From positions 248,001 to 312,000 of the forward strand of contig NZ_BOOO01000001.1 in the NCBI RefSeq assembly GCF_016863275.1: DNA of 64,000 nt, read 5' to 3'. The stretch comes from Planotetraspora mira (lineage in GTDB: Bacteria > Actinomycetota > Actinomycetes > Streptosporangiales > Streptosporangiaceae). Within the stretch, counting starts at the first letter, position 1. Each line of letters opens with the position of its first letter. A model generated the notes under the pieces. The model worked only from the letters and a program-made list of their open reading frames with translations, ran no database searches and had not been told where the DNA came from. The position numbers and the translations under genes were made by a program. Below are positions 38,874 through 47,967 of the stretch, in pieces.

Positions 38874-39048
38874 GATCCCTCCTCCATCTGCGCGTTTCAT
38901 CTGCGTATGCGTCTGTGATCTGCGAACCCGGGAAAGAGGGCGTCGCCGGCGTCGAGCATCTGGATGTGCGCCTTTCCGGAGGTGCTCTTCTCCGGATCCG
39001 CGGGTCGCGTGTGCGTCGCCTGCACACCCGCGGGCCGCTCCGCCGGGT

Positions 39049-39074
39049 CACGCCGTCTGTGGTCAGACGGCGTG
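39049..39074. terminator. perfect 11-bp hairpin in a gene-free region
   Basis: CACGCCGTCTG and CAGACGGCGTG close a TGGT tetraloop. The region 38874-39383 otherwise has no supportable gene. It also holds short direct repeats of TGATGCGACGT (about 39097-39145) and a GGTCCAGTGGACC palindrome at 39285-39297. Confidence 0.45.
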
Positions 39075-39383
39075 GCGCTGTCGGCGGTCCGACGTCGTGA
39101 TGCGACGTCCTGATGCGACGTTGTGCGCGCGCCCTTGTGATGTGACGTTGTGCTGTGACCTGGTGCCTGCCGCCGGGGGCGTGAAGCCGCACGTGCGGTG
39201 GCCCCGTCCTCGGGTGTCGGCGCGCGATGCGCCGGCTCTTCGTCCACTATCGCGCCTTCCAGCAGGTCAAGCGGCCTCAACCTCGGTCCAGTGGACCGGA
39301 AGGCGGTGAACGCGACGGGAAGCCACGTCCTTCCGGCGGCCAAACTTTGCGCTAACCATGGCGGTTGGGGTGGTGAACGATAT

Positions 39384-39408
39384 TGACAGTGTCATTGTGA
39401 CAGTGTCA
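39384..39408. promoter_or_regulatory. tandem TGACAGTGTCA operators of the MerR/VIT-VWA operon
   Basis: Two identical perfect palindromes, TGACAGTGTCA, occupy 39384-39394 and 39398-39408, 14 bp apart centre to centre and 10 bp before the start codon. The first overlaps a TTGACA -35. A CATCCT hexamer 18 nt on would make a leaderless promoter lying under both sites, so a bound regulator should block it. Confidence 0.65.
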
Positions 39409-39418
39409 TCCTGAGGCC

Positions 39419-40288
39419 ATGCGAGAGACCTGGACCATCAGCGAGCTGGCGGAGCGGGCGGCGAGCCTGCTCGACTCGGCCGGCCCTGTCAACGGCCGGG
39501 TCCGCGAGGTGCCCAACGAGCGCCTCATCCGGTGGTACACGACGATCGGCCTGCTCGATCCGCCCCTCGCCCGCCGGGGCAGGGTCGCCCTCTACGGGCG
39601 GCGTCACCTGCTCCAGCTCGTCGCCGTCAAGCGCCGGCAGGCGGACGGGCTGTCGATCGCCGCCATCCAGACCGAGCTGACCGGCGCGACCGACGCCATG
39701 CTCCTGCAGGCGGCTCGCCTTTCCGGCCTGCCGGACGTCTCGGGACCACCGGACGTCGACGCGCCCGCGGAGGGTTCCACGAACCACTCCGGCGTCACGG
39801 TCGCCGGCGCGGACGACCCGGACGTGACCGGGCGCGAGCGGTTCTGGACGCGGCCGGCGTCCGCTCCCCCGGCCCTCCCCGTTCGAACTCCACCACCCGC
39901 TCCCGCGCCTGCGGGCGCGGCGCTGTCCGCACCCGCCTCCGACTCCCCCGCCGTGCCGCCGCCCGCACCCGCCGCTCCGACGCCGCGACGGGGTCCGGCG
40001 CCGGACCAGAGCGTGGTCTTCGGAGGCGCGGCCGAACCGCTCATGACCGGCGCCGACGTGGTCCGCCACACGTCGGACCACGTGGTCTCGTTCGAACCGG
40101 CGCCCGCCGACGTCGTCTACGGCGTGCGGCTCGCGCCAGGCGTGACCGTGACGCTGGACGCCGCGGGCCGGCCGGTCACCTCCGCCGAGGCGCGGGCACT
40201 GCGCCAGGCCGCAGAACCACTGCTGTCCATGCTGGCCAGACTCGGGCTCACGGACCGGTCCGACCACCCTGAAGGGATGACGCCATGA
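39419..40288 (+). CDS. MerR-family transcriptional regulator
   Basis: A 289-residue protein. The N-terminal MerR winged helix is at about 1-90 (WTISELAERAA, EVPNERLIRWYTTIGLLDPP, LVAVKRRQADGLSIAAIQTEL). A long Pro/Ala-rich linker at about 150-195 leads to a C-terminal segment of unknown fold (VVRHTSDHVVSFEPAPADVVYGVRLAPGVTVTLD). It is not a classical metal or drug MerR. It overlaps the VIT-VWA gene by ATGA and probably controls that operon through the tandem palindromes at its promoter. Confidence 0.85.
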   Translation: MRETWTISELAERAASLLDSAGPVNGRVREVPNERLIRWYTTIGLLDPPLARRGRVALYGRRHLLQLVAVKRRQADGLSIAAIQTELTGATDAMLLQAARLSGLPDVSGPPDVDAPAEGSTNHSGVTVAGADDPDVTGRERFWTRPASAPPALPVRTPPPAPAPAGAALSAPASDSPAVPPPAPAAPTPRRGPAPDQSVVFGGAAEPLMTGADVVRHTSDHVVSFEPAPADVVYGVRLAPGVTVTLDAAGRPVTSAEARALRQAAEPLLSMLARLGLTDRSDHPEGMTP

Positions 40289-42864
40289 CCGTTCCCATCA
40301 CGCCGCTGAGGCCAGAGGAATGCCGTCCCGCTCCGGACGCCGGGCTGGGAGCGCTCGAAACAGGAAAGGGGAACCTGCCGCTCGAGAGCCTCGACGTCGC
40401 GGCGCACATCACCGGACTCGTGGCCGGAGTCGAGGTGGTCCAAGGATTCCGCAACCCGTTCGACGTGTCGCTCGAGGCGACGTACGTCTTCCCGCTGCCG
40501 CCGAGAGCCGCCGTCACCGCGTTCCGGATGGAGGCCGACGACCGGGTGATCGAGGGCGTGCTCAAGGAGCGCGGCCAGGCGCGTGCGGACTACGACCGCG
40601 CCATGGCGGAGGGCAGGCGGGCGGCCATCGCGGAGGAGGACCGTCCCGACGTCTTCACCATCCGGGTGGGCAACATCGTGCCCGGCGAGCACGTCAAGGT
40701 ACGGCTCAGCCTCAGTCAGCCGCTCCCCTACGAGGACGGCGCGGCCGAGTTCCGCTTCCCTCTGGTGGTGGCCCCCCGGTACATCCCCGGCGCCCCCCTG
40801 GGGGGACCGCCGGCGGGCGCGGGCGTGGTCCCGGACACCGACGCCGTGCCCGACGCGTCGCGGATCACCCCTCCCGTCCTGCTCCCCGGGTTCCCCGATC
40901 CCGTACGGCTGTCGCTGACGGCGACCATCGACGGGGCGGGTCTCGACCTGCGGGAGATCCGGTCCAGCCTGCACGAGGTCTCCCAAGAGGGTGACACGAT
41001 CAGCCTCCGGCCCGGCGAGCGTCTCGACCGGGACTTCATCCTCCGGCTTCCGTTCGAGGCCTCGGCGTCACTGGCCCTGGCTCCGGACGACCACGCCGCC
41101 GAATCCGGCGGTGAAGGGACGTTCACGCTCAGCGTGATCCCGCCGTCAGACACCGTTGCCGCATCGGCCGCACGCGACGTGGTGCTCCTTCTCGACCGAT
41201 CGGGCAGCATGACCGGGTGGAAGATGGTCGCCGCCCGGCGGGCCGCCGCCCGGATCGTCGACACGCTCACCACACGTGACCGGTTCGCCGTCCTGTCCTT
41301 CGACTCGGTGATCGAGCGCGCCTTCCCTGACGGGCTCGTCGAGGCCACCGACCGCAACCGCTATCGGGCGGTGGAGCATCTCGCGAGGCTGGACGCACGG
41401 GGCGGCACCGAGATCCTCGCCCCCATGGAGGAGGCGCTTCGCCTGCTCTCCGAGTCCGCCGAGGGCGGCCCCATCACGGCGTCCGGCTACCACGCCTCGG
41501 CCGCGGCCGAGCGCGACGGAGAACCGGCCGGGCCCGGCGAGGCGGCGGCCGACGGTGCCCGAGACCGCGTGCTCGTGCTCGTCACCGACGGGCAGGTGGG
41601 CAACGAGGACCAGATCCTGGAACGGACCGCGGCACGGCTCAGCGGCATCCGGGTCCACACGGTCGGCATCGACCAGGCGGTCAACGCCGGCTTCCTCGGC
41701 AGGCTGGCCCTGCTCGGATCGGGCCGATGCGAGTTGGTCGAGTCGGAGGATCGCCTCGACGAGGCGATGGAGCACATCCACCGCAGGATCGGGTCGCCTC
41801 TCGTGACCGACATCGCGGTGAAGCCGGAAGGACTCGACATCATCGCGGAGACCGTCACCCACGTGGGCAGCCTCTACCCGGGCGTGCCGCTCTCCGTCTC
41901 CGGGCGCTACCGGGGAGCGCCGTCCGGAGCCGTGGCCGTACGCGGGCTCACCTCTGACGGCAGGCCGTGGGAGACGGGTGTCACCGGCCAGGCCGTGCAG
42001 GACACCGCCGCGCGTTCCCTGTGGGCGCGGGCGTTCCTGAGGCGCCTGGAGGACCGCTATCTGTCCGGCGACCGTTCACTCGAGCAGCAGATCATCGACA
42101 CATCGCTCACGTTCGGCGTGCTCTGCAGGTTCACCGCCTTCGTCGCCGTGGACACGCGGGTCGTCGCCGAGGGCGGGCCGGAACACCGCGTGATCCAGCC
42201 TGTCGAGATGCCCAGCGGCTGGGACGCGCCCGTCGCCGCCGCACCGCTGATGGCGGCCGGTGCTCCGATGGCGAAGATGGCCGCCTTCAGCACGACCGAG
42301 TCCATCGCCTGGACGGCTGACGAGGCCCTTCGTCTGCCCGAGAGCGGAGCATTCCCGCCGCCTTCCGGTGCGTACACCGACACTGCGGTAGCCGGCGCAC
42401 CGCGCGGGATCGTCCCGCCGGCCGTTCCCCGGAGCCCCGGCGGACGCGGCTTCTCCGTGGGTGCGCGCATGCCGCATCCGCGCGGGAGAGCCCCGGAGAC
42501 CGACCTCGACGGTGTACGCCCGCTGCTGTCGGAGGAGCTTGTCCGGCTCCGTTCGGCGGAGTCCCTGCCGGAGCAGGACAGACGGCGCTACCTCGCGGAT
42601 CTGGCCAGCCGTCTCAGGGTGATCGACCAGATGGTCGGCGGTCAGCCGGACCTGGCCGCCCTGGCCGCACAGCTCGAAACCGCCGAGAGGGCGTCGGCGG
42701 ACCTGGACGCGCTCTGGCACCGAGCCGTCGACGTCCTGACCGCGATCACGACGGGTTCCGGCTCAGCTGAGCCTGAATCGACGCCCCCTGGATCGCACGG
42801 GTCCGCGTCCCAGGGGCCTGAGCAGCAAGGGACGCGCCGCAGAGACTTCTGGAAGCGCGGCTGA
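40285..42864 (+). CDS. VIT and von Willebrand A domain protein
   Basis: An 859-residue protein organised like inter-alpha-trypsin-inhibitor heavy chains. The VIT domain is at about 15-150 (ITGLVAGVEVVQGFRNPFDVSLEATYVFPLPP). The VWA domain is at about 298-480, with the MIDAS motif LLLDRSGSM (DxSxS at 304-308) and VLVTDGQVGNEDQ. A long, Pro/Gly-rich C-terminal third follows. No signal peptide or membrane helix is evident, so it appears cytoplasmic. The partner is its MerR regulator; the function of such bacterial pairs is unknown to me. Confidence 0.88.
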   Translation: MTVPITPLRPEECRPAPDAGLGALETGKGNLPLESLDVAAHITGLVAGVEVVQGFRNPFDVSLEATYVFPLPPRAAVTAFRMEADDRVIEGVLKERGQARADYDRAMAEGRRAAIAEEDRPDVFTIRVGNIVPGEHVKVRLSLSQPLPYEDGAAEFRFPLVVAPRYIPGAPLGGPPAGAGVVPDTDAVPDASRITPPVLLPGFPDPVRLSLTATIDGAGLDLREIRSSLHEVSQEGDTISLRPGERLDRDFILRLPFEASASLALAPDDHAAESGGEGTFTLSVIPPSDTVAASAARDVVLLLDRSGSMTGWKMVAARRAAARIVDTLTTRDRFAVLSFDSVIERAFPDGLVEATDRNRYRAVEHLARLDARGGTEILAPMEEALRLLSESAEGGPITASGYHASAAAERDGEPAGPGEAAADGARDRVLVLVTDGQVGNEDQILERTAARLSGIRVHTVGIDQAVNAGFLGRLALLGSGRCELVESEDRLDEAMEHIHRRIGSPLVTDIAVKPEGLDIIAETVTHVGSLYPGVPLSVSGRYRGAPSGAVAVRGLTSDGRPWETGVTGQAVQDTAARSLWARAFLRRLEDRYLSGDRSLEQQIIDTSLTFGVLCRFTAFVAVDTRVVAEGGPEHRVIQPVEMPSGWDAPVAAAPLMAAGAPMAKMAAFSTTESIAWTADEALRLPESGAFPPPSGAYTDTAVAGAPRGIVPPAVPRSPGGRGFSVGARMPHPRGRAPETDLDGVRPLLSEELVRLRSAESLPEQDRRRYLADLASRLRVIDQMVGGQPDLAALAAQLETAERASADLDALWHRAVDVLTAITTGSGSAEPESTPPGSHGSASQGPEQQGTRRRDFWKRG

Positions 42865-43003
42865 AGCCCGGCTGGACTCCATGGCTGATCTGCGGGTGAT
42901 CCTCAGGCGATCGAAGCCTTCGAGCCCGGGCACTTCACCGGGCCCGTCATCAGGCGATTCTTCGGACGATTTACCGGGCGAAGAATCGGGGAGCTGCTCC
43001 GAA

Positions 43004-43037
43004 CCGGGCACCGGGCGGGCCGACGCCCGGTGCCCGG
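43004..43037 (+). terminator. terminator after the VIT-VWA gene
   Basis: A 14-bp perfect stem (43004-43017 with 43024-43037, core CACCGGGCG) with a six-base loop. The stretch 42865-43327 otherwise contains only short GGGGATCCGG direct repeats at about 43046, 43076 and 43124 and no gene I can support. Confidence 0.7.
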
Positions 43038-43327
43038 CACCCACCGGTCAGCCGGGATCCGCCAGACAGATCACTGGGGATCCGGCAAGCCCGATCGACG
43101 TCAGATCGGGCAGACCGGTCGCTTGGGGATCCGGAGGGCGGATCAGCTCGGTTCTGGTAGGCGGATGACATCGGATGGTGGGGTGGGAACGGGTCGCCGA
43201 GGCTCCCGCACACCTCCTGTGTCGGGTCGATCATCACGTCCGCCTGCGGGGACGCGTGAACGACGGCGTAGTACGCGGTTAATGAGCCCTTTAAGCCCCA
43301 TGCACGGAGAACGCATAGGGTTGCTGA

Positions 43328-44182
43328 GTGAGTTCCCTGGTTCTCGACGGCGGCCTTGCCACTCATCTGGAGGCCCTCGGCTGCGATCTGAGCGATGAGT
43401 TGTGGTCGGCGAAGTTGCTGATGGAGGATCCCGACGTGATCCGCCGGGCACATCTCGACTACTTCATGGCCGGTGCCGACGTGGCGACGACCGCCAGTTA
43501 TCAGGCCAGCATTGCGGGGTTCGTCCGGCATGGCCTGACCCCTGACCAGGCCCGTGACCTCATCAGGCTGTCGGTGACGCTGGCCGCGCAGGCCCGGGAT
43601 GCCGCTGGACATGGCCTGGTCGCCGCCAGCGTGGGACCGTACGGCGCGTACCTGGCCAACGGCGCCGAGTACACCGGAGACTACGACCTGGACGAAGGCG
43701 GCCTCCTCGACTGGCACCGGGATCGGTTCGAAATCCTCGCCACGTCAGGCGCCGACGTGCTGGCCTGCGAGACCATTCCCTCATTCGACGAGGCCCGGGC
43801 CCTGGCGACGCTGCTGCGCGAGACGCCGTCCGTGCAGGCGTGGGTGAGCTTCTCCTGCCGCGACGGCGAACACATCAATGACGGAACGGCCTTCAAGGAC
43901 TCCGCCGCGTTGTTCGAGGACCTGCCCAATGTGACCGCCGTCGGCGTGAACTGCACCGCGCCACGGTTCATCCCCAGTCTAATCCGCCAGGGGGCGACGG
44001 TCGTCTACCCCAACTCCGGCGAGACGTGGGACGCCGCGGCGCAGCGCTGGACAGGTCTCACCGACCCCGTCGAGTACGGCGAGGCCGCGGCGGAATGGCG
44101 CGCGCTGGGTGCCACGCACATCGGCGGTTGCTGCCGGACCACCCCAGCGCATATCCGCGAGATCAGGTCACACCTCGCCTGA
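43328..44182 (+). CDS. mmuM: homocysteine S-methyltransferase
   Basis: Methylates homocysteine using S-methylmethionine or AdoMet. It has 284 residues. The zinc thiols are in AVGVNCTAPRF and the C-terminal GGCCRTTPAHIREI; LDGGLATHLEALG, TTASYQAS and SVGPYGAYLANGAEYTGDY are family hallmarks. The GTG start is 6 nt after TAGGGT, so it is probably leaderless. It is monocistronic and converges with the exporter gene. Confidence 0.93.
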   Translation: MSSLVLDGGLATHLEALGCDLSDELWSAKLLMEDPDVIRRAHLDYFMAGADVATTASYQASIAGFVRHGLTPDQARDLIRLSVTLAAQARDAAGHGLVAASVGPYGAYLANGAEYTGDYDLDEGGLLDWHRDRFEILATSGADVLACETIPSFDEARALATLLRETPSVQAWVSFSCRDGEHINDGTAFKDSAALFEDLPNVTAVGVNCTAPRFIPSLIRQGATVVYPNSGETWDAAAQRWTGLTDPVEYGEAAAEWRALGATHIGGCCRTTPAHIREIRSHLA

Positions 44183-44265
44183 AGGCCGAAAGCCCCATGG
44201 CCGGAAAGCGGACCGGCCCGCTCAACGGACCGGCCCGACAGTGGATCGGCCCGGAAGGGAGCCCG

Positions 44266-45804
44266 TCAGCCGCCGATGGCGACGGGCTCGTCCCCACGGC
44301 TCGCCAGCGGGATCTCCTTGAGGAAGAACCCCACCACCAGCGCGAAGACCACGAACGGGATGCTCACCAGGAACACATCGTCGATCGCGCTTGTGAACGC
44401 CACCAGCACGTGCTCCTTGACGGGGGGCGGCAACTGCTGGATGGCCTGGACGTTGTTGGAGTCCACCCCTCCCGCGGGAGCACGCCCGCCGAACTCTACG
44501 GCGAGGTAGTGCGTGAGCCGGGTCGTGAGGACCGCGCCCATGATCGCGGTCCCGATGGCCGCGCCCATCATCCGGAAGAACGTGGTCGAACTGGTCGCGG
44601 TGCCCATGTCCGCGCGGTCGACGGCGTTCTGGACCGCGGTGACGATCGTCTGCATGGTGAAGCCGAGGCCCGCGCCGAACAGGTAGGCGTAGATCGCGAC
44701 CTGCCAGTACGGCGTGCCCACGCGGATGGTGGACAACAACGCCAGCGCCACGATGAGCACGATCGCCCCGATGATCGGGAAGATCTTGTAGCGGCCCGTC
44801 CTGGACATCAGCTGCCCCGAGGTCATCGCCGTGGAGAAGATGCCGAAGACGGCCGGCAGCAACGCCAGCCCCGATCTGGTGGGCGACATGCCCTGGACGG
44901 CCTGCAGGTAGACCGGCAGGAAGATCAGCCCGCCGAACATGGCGAGACCGGCGAGGAAGGTGTAGGCGTTGCCCACGCTGTAGATCCCGTTGCGGAACAG
45001 GCGCATGGGGATGATCGGCTCGGCCGCCCGCAACTCGACGAGCACGAACAGCGCCGCGAGCGCGACGAACCCCGCGATGAGCGCGAGCGACCCCGGCGCC
45101 GTCCAGCCGAACTCGTTGCCCGCCCAGTCGAGGTAGAGCAACAGGCAGGAGACGCCTGCGACGATGATCGAGGCGCCCAAGTAGTCGATCTTGTGGGGGC
45201 GGCGCACCACAGGGATCTTCAGCGCGACCGAGGTCACGATCAGTGAGATCACGCCGACCGGCAGGTTGATCCAGAAGATCCACCGCCAGCCGGGCCCGTC
45301 GGTGAAGAAGCCGCCGAGCAGGGGCCCCGCGACGCTCGACGTCCCGAACACCGCGCCGAAGTATCCCTGGTAGCGGCCGCGCTCCCGGGGCGGGATGACG
45401 TCGCCGATGATGCTGAACGCCAGCGCCATCAGCCCGCCGCCGCCCAGCCCCTGGATCGCGCGGAACGTGATGAGCTGGCCGATGTTCTGGCTCAGCCCGG
45501 CCAGCGCCGAGCCGACGAGGAAGATGCCGATGGCCGCCTGGAAGATGACGCGCCTGCCGTACAGGTCGGAGATCTTGCCCCAGAGCGGAGTCGCGGCGGT
45601 CGAGGTCAGCAGGTAGGCCGTGACGACCCAGGAAAGCTTGTCCAGCCCCCCGAGCTCGGAGACGATGCGCGGCAGGGCCGTGCCGACGATGCTCTGGTCG
45701 AGCGCGGCGAGCAACATTCCGGCCGCCACACCGGTGAGCACGATCATGATCTGCCGGTGCGGAAGGTATCCGGAGACCGTTTCCTGTTCCTCGCGAACGC
45801 TCAT
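44266..45804 (-). CDS. DHA2-family drug:H+ antiporter (EmrB/QacA type)
   Basis: A 512-residue inner-membrane exporter with about 14 hydrophobic helices. Motif C-like and signature sequences are AALDQSIVGTALPRIVSELGG near residue 34, WVVTAYLLTSTAATPLWGKISDLYGRR (motif A) near 60 and RAIQGLGGGGLMALAF near 115. It probably exports drugs or lipophilic cations; the substrate is unknown. No regulator is adjacent. Start ATG 45804. Confidence 0.92.
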   Translation of the reverse strand: MSVREEQETVSGYLPHRQIMIVLTGVAAGMLLAALDQSIVGTALPRIVSELGGLDKLSWVVTAYLLTSTAATPLWGKISDLYGRRVIFQAAIGIFLVGSALAGLSQNIGQLITFRAIQGLGGGGLMALAFSIIGDVIPPRERGRYQGYFGAVFGTSSVAGPLLGGFFTDGPGWRWIFWINLPVGVISLIVTSVALKIPVVRRPHKIDYLGASIIVAGVSCLLLYLDWAGNEFGWTAPGSLALIAGFVALAALFVLVELRAAEPIIPMRLFRNGIYSVGNAYTFLAGLAMFGGLIFLPVYLQAVQGMSPTRSGLALLPAVFGIFSTAMTSGQLMSRTGRYKIFPIIGAIVLIVALALLSTIRVGTPYWQVAIYAYLFGAGLGFTMQTIVTAVQNAVDRADMGTATSSTTFFRMMGAAIGTAIMGAVLTTRLTHYLAVEFGGRAPAGGVDSNNVQAIQQLPPPVKEHVLVAFTSAIDDVFLVSIPFVVFALVVGFFLKEIPLASRGDEPVAIGG

Positions 45805-45873
45805 GCGGCTTTCCGTTCTGGGGTACGAGGGGTGACCTAGGTCACGCTACTCCCTCACCCTGACGGTTTTCCG

Positions 45874-46572
45874 CTAGGAATTCTCCCGTGCGGCCCGCAA
45901 CATCTCGACCTTGGCACTCGTGGCGTACTTGTCGACGTACTCCTGCGCGCCCAACTCCATGAGGGCGTACATGATCTCGTCGGTGACCGCCCGGAGGACG
46001 AGACGGTCGTTCTCCATGCCGTAATAACGGGAGAAGTCCAGGGGCTTGCCGTACCGCACGCCGGGACGGATGCCGAGCTTGGGCAGGGGATGGCCCGGCG
46101 GCATCATCTCGAACGTGTTGACCATCGCCCAGGGGATCACGGGGGCGCGGGACTCCAGCGCGAGCCGCGCCACCCCGGTCTTGCCCTTGTACAGCCGGCC
46201 GTCCGGTGAGCGGGTGCCCTCGGGGTAGATGCCGAGGACCTGCTCGTCCTTCAGGATGCGAAGACCCGTGCGCAGCGCGGCCTCGCTGGCCTTGCCGCCC
46301 GACCGGTCGATCGGAACGGTGCCGACGCCGGAGAAGAACAACCGGCTGAACATGCCCTTGAGGCCCCGGCCGGTGAAGTATTCGGCCTTCCCGAGCGAGA
46401 TGACCTTACGCGGCAGCGGCAGCGCACCGAAGAAGTGGTCGGCGAACGACAGATGGTTGCCCGCGAGGATGACCGGGCCCTCCTTGGGCACGTTGTCCAC
46501 ACCTTCCGCCCACGGGCGGAACATGAAGTGGAGGATCGGCCAGAGGATGGCCTTCAACACCCAGTAGAACAC
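45874..46572 (-). CDS. plsC: 1-acyl-sn-glycerol-3-phosphate acyltransferase
   Basis: Adds the second acyl chain to lysophosphatidic acid. It has 232 residues. The catalytic HX4D motif is NHLSFADHF near residue 38, and the glycerophosphate motif YPEGTRSPDG is near 115. An N-terminal amphipathic or membrane segment (FYWVLKAILWPILHFMF) is present. GTG 46572 follows GGAGGT. It corresponds in position to M. tuberculosis Rv2182c. Confidence 0.93.
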   Translation of the reverse strand: MFYWVLKAILWPILHFMFRPWAEGVDNVPKEGPVILAGNHLSFADHFFGALPLPRKVISLGKAEYFTGRGLKGMFSRLFFSGVGTVPIDRSGGKASEAALRTGLRILKDEQVLGIYPEGTRSPDGRLYKGKTGVARLALESRAPVIPWAMVNTFEMMPPGHPLPKLGIRPGVRYGKPLDFSRYYGMENDRLVLRAVTDEIMYALMELGAQEYVDKYATSAKVEMLRAARENS

Positions 46573-46698
46573 TCAGGCACCTCCTCGGTCGGACGTGAAG
46601 TCATCTTCGCACGGCTCGCCCTCTCGCACTAACGACGACTTACATGCGACTATCGGGCGAAACAGCCGGGTTTTCGGCCCTGCTACGCGGAGGTATCC

Positions 46699-47463
46699 AT
46701 GCCAGTGCTCCCGGGCGCGGAGCCGTACCACCACGACGGCGGGGCGGTCGGCGTCCTGCTGTGTCACGGGTTCACCGGGTCCCCTCAGTCGCTGCGCCCG
46801 TGGGGTGAGCATCTCGCGCGCGCCGGTCTCACCGTTTCGCTCCCCCGGCTGCCCGGTCACGGCACCACGTGGCAGGAGATGAGCAGAACCCGGTGGGAGG
46901 ACTGGTACGCCTCGCTGGACAAGGCCCTCGCGGACCTGCGTGGACGCTGCTCCGAGACCTTCGTCATGGGATTGTCGCTCGGCGGCTGCATGGCGCTGCG
47001 CCTGGCCGAGATCCACGGCGCAGCCGTCCAGGGGGCGGTGGTGGTGAACCCGTCCATCGTGAACGACACCCCCATACTGCGGCTCGCTCCGGCGCTGAAG
47101 TGGGTGCTGCCGTCGGTGCCCGGCGTCGCGGGTGACATCAAGATGGACGGTGTGACCGAACTCGGCTACGCCAGAACTCCCGTCAGGGCGGCCGCGACGC
47201 TTCCGCGGCTGTGGAAGCTCGTCCAGACCGACCTCGACAAGATCACCCAGCCGGTGCTGGTCTTCCACAGCCAGGATGACCATGTGGTCAAACCCGCGAG
47301 TACGGCGTTCCTCAGAGCCAGGATGGGGGACAACCTTGAGATCAGAGAACTTCTCGACAGCTATCACGTCGCCACCCTCGACAACGACGCAACCGCGATC
47401 TTCGAGGGTAGCCTCGACTTCATCCGCTCTCACGCCTCTGTACCCTTGACGAAGGACTTGTGA
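46699..47463 (+). CDS. alpha/beta-hydrolase, carboxylesterase/monoacylglycerol-lipase type
   Basis: A 254-residue esterase-like hydrolase. Oxyanion-hole region LLCHGFTGSP is near residue 20, the nucleophile elbow GLSLGG near 95, the acid in HSQDDHVV near 200, and the histidine in DSYHVATLDND near 228, giving a complete Ser-Asp-His triad. It resembles Est30-like carboxylesterases. It sits opposite plsC, so a role in lipid turnover is possible (inference). The next gene starts 12 nt later. Confidence 0.88.
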   Translation: MPVLPGAEPYHHDGGAVGVLLCHGFTGSPQSLRPWGEHLARAGLTVSLPRLPGHGTTWQEMSRTRWEDWYASLDKALADLRGRCSETFVMGLSLGGCMALRLAEIHGAAVQGAVVVNPSIVNDTPILRLAPALKWVLPSVPGVAGDIKMDGVTELGYARTPVRAAATLPRLWKLVQTDLDKITQPVLVFHSQDDHVVKPASTAFLRARMGDNLEIRELLDSYHVATLDNDATAIFEGSLDFIRSHASVPLTKDL

Positions 47464-47475
47464 CCCGGGATCGAA

Positions 47476-47940
47476 GTGACGCCGCAAAGTGACGAGGACG
47501 AGGTCTGGCGTCAGATCGTCGCCTCATTCAATGAAAAGGCCGAGGACGCCTCGGCCGATCAGCCATGGCCTGACCGCGAGAACGTCGCCGTCGAGGCCGG
47601 CCCTGAGGACGACGACGCGCGCGAGCCCGTGGACGAGCCTCAGGACGAGGCCGAGGACGAGCCGGAAGGCTCCGTGGAGCAGGCCGACGACGAGGGTCAC
47701 TACGTGCCTCCGCCTCCGCCGCCGCTCCCTCATGGCGACGCCCTCAGCAGGCTCGCCTGGGTGGCGCTGTTCGGCGGACCGGCCTACCTGTTACTCGCCG
47801 CCCTGATGACCTGGCCCATGGAGGGCTGGATCGTTTTCACCGCCGTGGCCGCGTTCATCGGCGGGTTCGTGACGCTGGTGGTCCGCATGGGCGACGGCCC
47901 GCCTCCCGACTCCGGCTGGGACGACGGCGCCGTCATCTGA
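47476..47940 (+). CDS. small membrane protein with acidic N-terminus
   Basis: A 154-residue protein I do not assign to a function. The N-terminal half is very acidic (EDDDAREPVDEPQDEAEDEPEG) and ends in a PPPPPPLP run. Two membrane helices follow (LAWVALFGGPAYLLLAALM and GWIVFTAVAAFIGGFVTLVV) and then a short acidic tail. The start is GTG 47476, 12 nt behind the hydrolase, so the pair is probably cotranscribed. Confidence 0.8.
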   Translation: MTPQSDEDEVWRQIVASFNEKAEDASADQPWPDRENVAVEAGPEDDDAREPVDEPQDEAEDEPEGSVEQADDEGHYVPPPPPPLPHGDALSRLAWVALFGGPAYLLLAALMTWPMEGWIVFTAVAAFIGGFVTLVVRMGDGPPPDSGWDDGAVI

Positions 47941-47967
47941 GCCGACGCCCTCGGCTGAGGGCGCGGG

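Noticed and set aside
38897-39343. 148-codon minus-strand reading frame in the gap before the MerR gene
   Set aside because: Composition is low-complexity Arg/Pro/Thr/Ala typical of GC-rich noncoding DNA, no ribosome site or domain is visible, and it overlaps hairpins and direct repeats.
43030-43398. 122-codon frame overlapping the mmuM start
   Set aside because: It is made of GGGGATCC direct repeats read as protein and extends into the true mmuM coding sequence in another frame.
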